A program made the translations under genes and the position numbers. From Costus lasius (taxonomy: Eukaryota > Streptophyta > Magnoliopsida > Zingiberales > Costaceae): a DNA stretch of 64,000 nt. Positions 56,451-64,000 of this stretch are shown piece by piece. The DNA lies in NCBI GenBank assembly GCA_027563935.2, contig CM050454.1, positions 23,309,501-23,373,500 on the forward strand, read 5' to 3'. How positions within the stretch are numbered: position 1 is the stretch's first letter; each line of letters opens with the position of its first letter. The notes under the pieces were generated by a model. That model was given only the letters and a program-made list of their open reading frames with translations. It was not told where the DNA came from and ran no database searches.

Positions 56451-56785
56451 TTGTGTATTTGGACTGGCTGGGTCTCTTGATCTGACAAAATTGCCAGTCG
56501 AAAGGATTTTTGAAATCATCATGAAAGTTTAATCGCAAATAACCAAAAGATTTGTGATAAGAAAATGAGGAAAAGAGACTGGTTTTATGAAAAAGTAAAA
56601 TTTCAGATTTTATATTTTTCATGAGCATATAGAATTGCATGTGTAGATACCTTACTTGTGCATAATGTTGTGATCATGAGTCAAGCCCCTATGCATGCCT
56701 GTGATGTACTCTTGTGAGGTCTGCGTGCCGCTTTTCTTTTGCTTTTAAATAAGAAGAAGATTAGGGTGACGCACATCACTTGAAG
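56451..56785 (+). other. R2-d leader, part 2
   Basis: Continuation of the leader after R1-e, up to R1-f. Non-coding, with no recognised motif. No other R2 leader is in the window to compare with. Confidence 0.7.
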
Positions 56786-58454
56786 CATTGGGGTATGCCC
56801 TTAAGGCTAATGTTTGAGGCCTTGGGTTTGTATCGGTATCATGTAATAAACTGTTATGTTTATAAAGGCATGGTTATTATTCAGTTAGCTACATTGTCTG
56901 CTGCAATATATATGTTCTTCTGAATAATGTCTCAAAGCTATTCAGCTAGGCTGACAGGCAATAAAGTCCTTAGTCGATATATCTTGGTGAACATGAGACA
57001 GCCTTGATATGGTTAAGACTAATATGTGTTCTAGTCTTATGGGATGCTTCGAGCATGGAATAAGATGTAGACTCATGGGTACATTGGATGTACTGGACAG
57101 ACCCTACTAGGATATTCAATTGTTTGTCACAATGTGAGTAATCCTTGAATATGACAAGTGGCACATTTCCTCTGACTTGAGATCACTTATGTTTCTAAAT
57201 GATGATTGTCATTGTTTTGAGGTAGTACAATATCATTTGAAACATAATGATTATAAACTATCTTGGATGGTGAGCTTGAGTCATGTTAGGGCACTAGTGA
57301 TAGACATAGGATTGCCGTCTCCTTGTTTAAGGAGTGTGATGTTCTTAAGGGGCCCCCTGGATGAGATGATTGAGAAAGTGTATGGCCATACCCAGGTGAC
57401 TATGTTCATCTGATCTAATCATGCTCATCATATTGGAGTTACAAGCTTGACACGCTTGTCCAATAAGAACATCCAGTGGCAAAGGAAATATGTATGCTTT
57501 GTGAGTTGATTCACACTTGTGCTGTTTATGGGTGTAGTCTTGGAAGACTCTTTCCTTTATATCGGGAGACAGTGATGTGTTGCTAGATACCCCTCACTGA
57601 TCGTGATAACGTGAGTTATCGTTACCGACATTTAAAGGAAACCCTCAGGGTCGCACAATTTGATGATATGGCTTACTTAAGTCAGATCGTGTGGACTGAA
57701 TTGTTTGGGTTCAGTTTAAAGGGATTTAATCTCTGATTGTAAGTGAGATCTGGTCTGATCATGTTTGATTGATTGGGGCTTGAGATCGGTAAGCTTCGAT
57801 CGAGAGAATGGATGCTGGATCGGTGAGATCAGGAGCATCGAGAGATCAACGGTCAGATCAAGTACCTTAGGGTTTAATGTGATCTGGACTAATTGCTTGG
57901 GTTAATTGGTCTATGAACCAGACCTAATTGAACCGGCTCTAGATATGAGCGCTTGGTTCAAAGTAGAGAGAAAAATGCGATTGGTTCATGAGCGCATGAA
58001 CACATGATCGCATGAAAGAGAGGTTGGCTATTTTTAGTAACCACGCCTCCATGTCTTGAGTGGAGCGCATCTCTTGTCGTAAAAAACCCCTCTATTCTCG
58101 TCGCCCTCGTGTGTGGAACTTTCGTTCACGCCTTAGAGACTCGAGGATCAAGGAAGCAAGAACTCTCTCTTCCCTTCAAACGATCAAGACACCTTGGACG
58201 ATCCTTGCTAGCACAAGGAGCATCAAGGAAGGAGCACATCTTCATCTTGTGTGCGACACTTTGGAGAAGAGGCGCTTGCAACTTTTGCTTCCAAGGCGCC
58301 ATCTAGAAATGGCTATGGTATGAATCATTTTTATTCATGCAGAGTTTATAAGTTGATCATAATACATGCTAAGCGATTTGAAAGCCCTAGATTCCGCTAG
58401 ATTTTGTTGCCCCTCCTGTTAGGGTTTTCGCCCCCCTTGTATGGGGTTCTTTCA
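56786..58454 (+). repeat. R1-f 5' LTR
   Basis: About 1669 bp, from (CA)TTGGGGTATGCCC to GGGGTTCTTTCA. Block order as in R1-d. The first two bases are not the usual TG, so the start could equally be placed at 56788. Confidence 0.88.
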
Positions 58455-58456
58455 AT

Positions 58457-58469
58457 TGGTATCAGAGCC
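58457..58469 (+). promoter_or_regulatory. Primer-binding site of R1-f
   Basis: TGGTATCAGAGCC, a perfect 13-base complement of the plant initiator tRNA-Met 3' end, two bases after the LTR. Confidence 0.93.
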
Positions 58470-60293
58470 TAGGTTAACGCATGTTATTATGATTGCTTAA
58501 TGCTTGGTCTCCATGTTTGATCCATGTTTGCGCATATGCTTAGATCTACATGACATGCGAAAGTTTTATGATAGTGTTTATCATCTTGCGAAAATACATC
58601 TATTATGTATGTTTCTATCTTTTGCGCATGTTTGATGTGTTGGCGCATCTTAGGTTTTCAAAATCTATATTACTTGCGCGACCTCATTAGATCTAAGGCC
58701 TTGCAGTAAACCCTTAGACGGGTTATTAGGGTTGAAGTCACCCCCTAGGTTGGATCCAAAAGTCTGATCAGACCATCTGACAGCCTTGATGGGTTGACCA
58801 GGTAGCACCTGTGCGCAAGCACGTGGTGGCTACAGGTCGACTGCAGACAGGCGTGTAGCGATGTCTGATTGAGACAACCGATGAACGCACATGAGTTAGG
58901 CCCGGGGTCACACCCGCTTGCCAGACCTCATTGTGGTCGTTCAGCCCTGGCGCATGCATGGTTGACCTTATGGTCGACTCAAGTCAGTTAGGACTTGGTG
59001 CATGCAAGGGCAGTGGATCTGACTAGGTTGGATGAGTGGATCCCTAGTAATGGACCGTTGTAAGGTTGTAGGGCACATAAGCAAAATAAAATTGATGCCC
59101 ATGGGGTTTTTCGAAAATTTTATTTTAATGATTGGATCACATGTTAATTGATGCCATGTGTTTGTCTATTTATTCTTATGTGGGCTGCCCATGTTAAATC
59201 TGTGCTGTGCTGGGGCCTGCGTGCCTGTATTAAATGTAAATTAATTATTGTGATCTGCGTATCACATTGCTTTAATTTATAAATTGTAATTGACCTGCGT
59301 GTCAATCTTGTCTAGATAGTTAAATTTGTAATTTAATTAGACAAGAGCACAAAGCACACTTGGCAGAGGCGCATGCAGCAGTGGCTTGACTAGGTGGGAG
59401 GTCTAGGGTTCGACCCTGGGACCTGGCGCATATTCCTGGTGGGCGCACCAGATCTGCAGATGACGCTTGGGCTCTGGTTTGGGCCAGATGAGCAGCAAAA
59501 GCCCCATGAAGAAAAGCAAGTGAAGACTTAAGTTAATTAAGGTCTTACTAAGGCTATGGGCTTTTACCACATAAGATACATGCTTTCTTTTATTGTTTAA
59601 ATATTAGAATTGCATGGTTAGTTTATCTTCTGCTATCACCATAGGAATTGCATGATAGTGAGGAAGATAAAAGACCGTTAAAATCCAACGCTGAAATATC
59701 AAGCTCGTAAGCCTTCAGACGCGAAACCTCACTGTTCTGACTATCGTTGGAGCCGTGTTGTACCCACTCAGTGGGCACGTCCATCTATCTTCAGACGGTG
59801 CGGGATTACACCTGCGTGTTACAGAGTAGGGATTTATCCCTTCTCGTTGCTCAGCATAGCACGTGGTGGTCCAGGGAGTAGGTCGGGTCAGCTTGACCAT
59901 GTAGGCTACATATGTGGCGCATATGGTAGCACATGGGGGCAGCCATCTGTGGGGTCAGAGATTGTGTTGTACCAACTCAGTTGGCACAGTCTGCTGGACT
60001 GCCCAGATGAAGGGGAATCGCACGGGTTGGCGATTGGCTTGGACAGCCTACCAGAGATTAGTGCTTGTACTCTCTGTGCATCTTATCTCGCCTGAGCGGG
60101 ACGCGGAGACCAAGTATGAAATCTGGATCCCATCTCACTAAAAGAGTGTTTACTCTTTCGGACTGTTTAATGGATTTTTCAGTCAGATAAAATAGTGAGA
60201 AAAAGAATCTTTCTTAAGTCCTGATTGATTCTTAACATTGATACTGACCTTGCTGTTCTTGCATTGTTGTAGATACCTGCAGCAACGAACACC
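58470..60293 (+). other. R1-f untranslated leader
   Basis: 1.8 kb, collinear with the other R1 leaders. The conserved frame is open to TGA at 60093-60095 but has AAG in place of ATG, as in R1-d. No domain recognised. Confidence 0.78.
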
Positions 60294-63200
60294 ATGAACT
60301 TCAATCTGCGATCCCTACTGGAAAGGGAGAAGTTTGCTGGGCCGAACTTCTCTGACTGGTTTGGACACCTTAAGATTATTCTTAAGGCAGAGAGGAAACT
60401 GTATGTCCTCGAGACGGCGATACCGCCTCAGCCCGCTCCGAACGCCGCAAGGGCGGTTCGGGAAGCCTATGAAAAGCACGTCAATGATAGCATTGATGTC
60501 GCTTGCCTGATGTTAGCGTCTATGACGCCACCGCTGCAGCGTCAGCATGAGGATATGTCTGCTATAGACATGATAGCAAACCTCAAGATGCTATATGCTG
60601 CACAGGCGAGGACTGAACGCTATAATTTGACGAAGCTCTTCTTTCAGAGCAAACTGGCTGAAGGGAGCCCAGTAGGAGCTCACGTGCTCAAGATGATTGG
60701 GCACAAGGAAGCTCTAGAGAAACTGGGGCATACCATCAACCAGGAGCTTGCTGTGGATATTATTCTGCAGTCTCTCCCGCCTTCATTCGACGCGTTCATT
60801 ATTAATTTTAATATGAACAAAATCGATTGTACTCCGGCAGAGCTGCTGAATATGCTCCTCACTACTGAGGAGACTCTGAAGGGAAAGCCTTCGACCTCTG
60901 TCTTAATGGTTCCTTCCAGGAACAAGAAGAAGGGGAAGAAGGGCAAAGCCCCTGTCAAGAGCTACAGCAAGGCTCTGAAGCAGAAGGTGAAGCGGTCCAA
61001 GGAATACAGGTGTTTCCATTGTGGCCAGCTAGGTCACTGGAAAAAGGACTGTAAAGCGCTCCAAGGAGATAAGAGGGGAAGCTTCGCTTCTGGCTCAGGT
61101 ATTTATGTGACTGAGGTCATGTTTTCTTCTTCTATATCATGGGTGTTGGACACTGCATGTGGAGTTCACATTTGTTCAAATGTGCAGGAACTCAAGAGAA
61201 GAAGACAGGTGGGACAGCATGAGGTGGACCTACGCGTTGGAAACGGGGCACGGGTTGCTGCTGTTGCTGTAGGAGACTATTTCATTTCTTTACCATCTGG
61301 AATTGTATTGGAACTAGACAATTGTTATTTTGTTCCCAGTATTACTAAAAATATTATCTCCATTCCTGCTCTTGTCAGGAAGGGATTTTCCTTTGAATGC
61401 AATATTTCAAAGTGTGTCTTATCTTATGATAATATTGTTTATGCAACTGGTTCAATTAACAATGGGTTATACATGTTGGACATGGAATGTTCTATACAGA
61501 AAATTGATATTAAGAAAGCCAAGAATGCTGATGACAGCACCTTGCTATGGCATAGTCGTTTAGGCCATATTAACGAGAAACGCATTAAGCGGTTGCATGA
61601 TCATGGACTGCTGGGATCATTCTCCTATAAGGAGATTGATACATGCAAAGCTTGTTTGATGGGTAAAATGACGAAGTCACCTTTTCCTCACAAAGGTCAA
61701 AGGGCTTCAGGTTTACTTGACCTTATACACAGTGATGTGTGTGGGCCATTTAGTAAACATGCCAGAGGTGGCTATCAGTACTTCATTACCTTTACTGATG
61801 ATTTCAGTAGATATGGGTATGTCTATTTAATGAGACATAAAAGTGAATCTTTTGACAAGTTCAAAGAGTTCAAGAATGAAGTACAAAATCAGCTAGGCCA
61901 AAATATCAAGGCACTTCGCTCAGATCGAGGTGGAGAATACCTAAGTCATGCGTTTACTGACTATTTAAAGGAGTGTGGGATTATCTCACAGCTCACTCCG
62001 CCAGGAACACCGCAATGGAATGGTGTGTCCGAGAGGAGAAATAGAACGTTACTTGATATGGTTCGTTCTATGATGAGTCAGGCTACTCTTCCATATTCCT
62101 TTTGGGGTTTTGCACTAGAAACAGCTGCAAAAGTACTAAACCGAGTGCCATCCAAGGCCGTTTCTAAGACCCCATATGAATTATGGTATGGGAAACAGCC
62201 GAGCTTGACATTTATCAGGATCTGGGGCTGCGAGGCTTATGTCAAAAAGCTCACCTCTGGGAAACTAGAGAGCAGATCTGACAAATGCATCTTTGTCGGT
62301 TACCCTAAGGAAACTAAGGGTTATTATTTCTACGATCCCAAAGAGAACAAGGTATTTGTTGCTCGGACGGCCATATTTCTTGAGAAGGAGTTTCTTCTGC
62401 AAGAGGCCAGTGGGAGAGAAATAAAGCTGGATGAGAATCCAGAGGAAGGACAAAGTGATCAAGCAGAGTTGGATGAGCCTGAGCCGGTGGAACAGGTTAT
62501 TGAACAACCTGAGGCTCAGATATCACGGGAACCGCGAAGATCGGGAAGGATTCGTCGACAGCCTGAGCGCTATGACGGAGTCTACATCATTGATAATGAT
62601 GAACCCCTCACTTATGCGGATGCGGTCAGTGGACCGGAGTCAGCGAGATGGCTTGAAGCTATGCGCGCCGAGATGGACTCCATGTCAGATAACCAAGTTT
62701 GGGATTTGGTTGATCCGCCTCCGGGGGTTATCCCTATAGGCTGTAAATGGATCTTCAAGAAGAAGATTGACATGGATGGTAACGTAGTTACCTATAAAGG
62801 CAGGCTAGTTGCGAAAGGTTTCAAACAAATCTACGGGATAGATTATGATGAAACTTTCTCACCTGTAGCCATGTTTAAGTCTATTCGGATTCTTTTCGCG
62901 ATAGCTGCATATTATGATTATGAGATTTGGCAAATGGATGTGAAAACAGCTTTCCTTAATGGAAACCTGGATGAGGATGTGTACATGACACAACCTGAGG
63001 GTTTCACTGATCCATCAGATCGTCATAAGATATGCAAGTTAAAGAAGTCTATTTATGGACTTAAGCAGGCATCAAGAAGCTGGAACATTCGTTTTGATGA
63101 ATCAGTCACTGAATTTGGTTTCATCAAGAACGAGGATGACCCGTGTGTATATAAGAGGTTTAGTGGGAGCGTGATTACTTTCCTAGTCCTCTACGTCGAT

Positions 63201-64000
63201 GATATCTTGATCATTGGAAATGATATTCCTGAAATGCATGCGGTTAAGGCATGGTTAAGGAAATGTTTCCAGATGAAAGATTTAGGAGAAGCAGCCTATG
63301 TATTAGGTGTGAAGATCTACAGGGATAGATCTAAGAGGCTTCTCGGGTTGTGCCAGAGTACTTACATCGATAAAGTCCTGGAGAGATTTCATTTAGAGAA
63401 TTCTAAACGAGGATATCTTCCAGTCAGACATGGTCTGAATCTTTCGAAGAGTCAGTGTCCACAAACACAGACTGAGAAAGATGAAATGGACAATACGCCT
63501 TATGCTTCGGCTATTGGTTCCATTATGTATGCGATGTTGTGTACTCGCCCAGACGTTGCTTACGGGTTAAGCGTGACCAGTCGGTTCCAAAGTAATCCAG
63601 GTCAGGCACACTGGATTGCAGTCAAGAACATCTTAAAATATCTGCGGAGGACCAAAGATATGTTCTTGATATATGGTGGTCAGGAAGAACTCAGTATTGA
63701 AGGATATACTGATGCTTCGTTCCAGTCTGACCAGGATGATTTCCGATGGCAATCAGGCTATGTTTTTAGCTTGAATGGAGGAGCAGTGGTGTGGAAGAGT
63801 TTCAAACAGTCAACTGTTGCTGATTCCACAACAGAAGCCGAGTATGTTGCAGCCTCGGAAGCATCCAAGGAGGCAGTGAGGATTCGTAAGTTCGTGAGAG
63901 AACTTGGTGTTGTTCCTTCGAGTGCAGATCCTTTGGTTATCTTCTGTGATAACACTGGGGCAATCGCACAAGCAAAGGAACCACGGTCGCACCAGAAGTC
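60294..64000 (+). CDS. R1-f gag-pol polyprotein, open to the window edge (partial)
   Basis: Starts M-N-F-N-L-R-S-L-L-E at 60294 and stays open for 1235 codons to base 64000, ending in RNase H at H-Q-K of the motif A-K-E-P-R-S-H-Q-K-S. About 58 codons should follow outside. CCHC knuckle, protease D-T-A-C, integrase D-D-35-E, RT MDVKTAF and YVDD (about codons 966-970) and RNase H motifs are all present. It is one residue shorter than R1-d just before the protease site. Within RNase H, R-W-Q-S-G replaces R-S-Q-S-G and V-R-I-R-K replaces V-W-I-R-K. It could be a second functional copy, subject to the unseen end. Confidence 0.93.
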   Translation, partial: MNFNLRSLLEREKFAGPNFSDWFGHLKIILKAERKLYVLETAIPPQPAPNAARAVREAYEKHVNDSIDVACLMLASMTPPLQRQHEDMSAIDMIANLKMLYAAQARTERYNLTKLFFQSKLAEGSPVGAHVLKMIGHKEALEKLGHTINQELAVDIILQSLPPSFDAFIINFNMNKIDCTPAELLNMLLTTEETLKGKPSTSVLMVPSRNKKKGKKGKAPVKSYSKALKQKVKRSKEYRCFHCGQLGHWKKDCKALQGDKRGSFASGSGIYVTEVMFSSSISWVLDTACGVHICSNVQELKRRRQVGQHEVDLRVGNGARVAAVAVGDYFISLPSGIVLELDNCYFVPSITKNIISIPALVRKGFSFECNISKCVLSYDNIVYATGSINNGLYMLDMECSIQKIDIKKAKNADDSTLLWHSRLGHINEKRIKRLHDHGLLGSFSYKEIDTCKACLMGKMTKSPFPHKGQRASGLLDLIHSDVCGPFSKHARGGYQYFITFTDDFSRYGYVYLMRHKSESFDKFKEFKNEVQNQLGQNIKALRSDRGGEYLSHAFTDYLKECGIISQLTPPGTPQWNGVSERRNRTLLDMVRSMMSQATLPYSFWGFALETAAKVLNRVPSKAVSKTPYELWYGKQPSLTFIRIWGCEAYVKKLTSGKLESRSDKCIFVGYPKETKGYYFYDPKENKVFVARTAIFLEKEFLLQEASGREIKLDENPEEGQSDQAELDEPEPVEQVIEQPEAQISREPRRSGRIRRQPERYDGVYIIDNDEPLTYADAVSGPESARWLEAMRAEMDSMSDNQVWDLVDPPPGVIPIGCKWIFKKKIDMDGNVVTYKGRLVAKGFKQIYGIDYDETFSPVAMFKSIRILFAIAAYYDYEIWQMDVKTAFLNGNLDEDVYMTQPEGFTDPSDRHKICKLKKSIYGLKQASRSWNIRFDESVTEFGFIKNEDDPCVYKRFSGSVITFLVLYVDDILIIGNDIPEMHAVKAWLRKCFQMKDLGEAAYVLGVKIYRDRSKRLLGLCQSTYIDKVLERFHLENSKRGYLPVRHGLNLSKSQCPQTQTEKDEMDNTPYASAIGSIMYAMLCTRPDVAYGLSVTSRFQSNPGQAHWIAVKNILKYLRRTKDMFLIYGGQEELSIEGYTDASFQSDQDDFRWQSGYVFSLNGGAVVWKSFKQSTVADSTTEAEYVAASEASKEAVRIRKFVRELGVVPSSADPLVIFCDNTGAIAQAKEPRSHQK

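Larger units (their letters stand above)
45367..56785 (+). mobile_element. R2-d: 5' LTR and leader of an R2 element, split by R1-e
   Basis: Plus orientation: LTR 45367-47129, PBS 47131-47142, leader 47143-47367, then R1-e (47368-56445) with TSD GGGCA (47363-47367 and 56446-56450), then leader again 56451-56785, where R1-f begins. Coding region and 3' LTR, if present, lie beyond the window. R2-d itself landed in the right subterminal part of the hAT element. Insertion order is therefore hAT, R2-d, then R1-e and R1-f. Confidence 0.9.
56786..64000 (+). mobile_element. R1-f: Ty1/copia element running off the right edge
   Basis: Plus orientation: 5' LTR 56786-58454, PBS 58457-58469, leader 58470-60293, gag-pol from 60294 to the edge. 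The gag-pol end, PPT, 3' LTR and right TSD are outside. It is a different subfamily from R1-b/R1-e and close to R1-d in the leader and start of gag. The LTR has CA where other copies have the terminal TG (see findings). Confidence 0.93.

Overview
This window is repeat-dense plant nuclear DNA. The evidence is gag-pol polyproteins of Ty1/copia type, primer-binding sites complementary to plant initiator tRNA-Met, a hAT transposase relic with a plant-type terminal inverted repeat, and one small plant-like gene. The sequence does not let me name the species or decide between monocot, eudicot and magnoliid. There are no bacterial operons, CRISPR arrays, rRNA genes or tRNA genes that I can support.

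Most of the window is nested copies of two sister Ty1/copia families, here called R1 and R2 (working names). R1 is about 9.1 kb, with LTRs near 1.7 kb, a leader near 1.8 kb, and one 1294-codon gag-protease-integrase-RT-RNase H frame. R2 has LTRs near 1.76 kb and a related polyprotein. Reading left to right: the 3' part of R1-a (+) runs from the window edge. R1-b (1301-10377, minus, TSD TAATA) sits in its last codons, and a 2.66 kb probable solo LTR of another family (10718-13376, TSD CTCAT) sits in its 3' LTR. An older R1-like LTR piece and unassigned DNA follow (14768-16340). Then comes a rearranged block: a broken R2-a 5' LTR (16341-16806), the 5' end of R1-c (16814-21114, minus), an R2-a gag piece (21115-21595) and R2-b (minus, 21596-36568). 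The 3' LTR of R2-b carries the complete, very young R1-d (22437-31629, plus, TSD CTTTT). The block ends in a 5'-truncated R2 LTR (R2-c, to 38251).

From 38252 to 45366 is the only stretch not dominated by LTR elements. It holds a decayed transposase C-terminus (39409-39600), an old R2-like LTR relic (39785-40246), one probable host gene for a 112-residue MGNC-starting protein (41978-42316, minus) and a decayed hAT transposon (42637-45366). R2-d (plus) is inserted in the right end of the hAT element. The leader of R2-d is hit by R1-e (47368-56445, minus, TSD GGGCA) and then by R1-f (56786 to the window edge, plus).

R1-d has an unbroken polyprotein, LTRs that look identical except for one homopolymer base, an intact PBS and PPT, and a perfect TSD, so it looks autonomous and recent. 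R1-f is open as far as the window shows. R1-b, R1-e, R2-b and R2-a gag each carry a TAG where CAG is expected, a pattern consistent with deamination of methylated CHG cytosines. The two R2 rearrangement joints carry short filler that matches nearby sequence, as in templated end joining.
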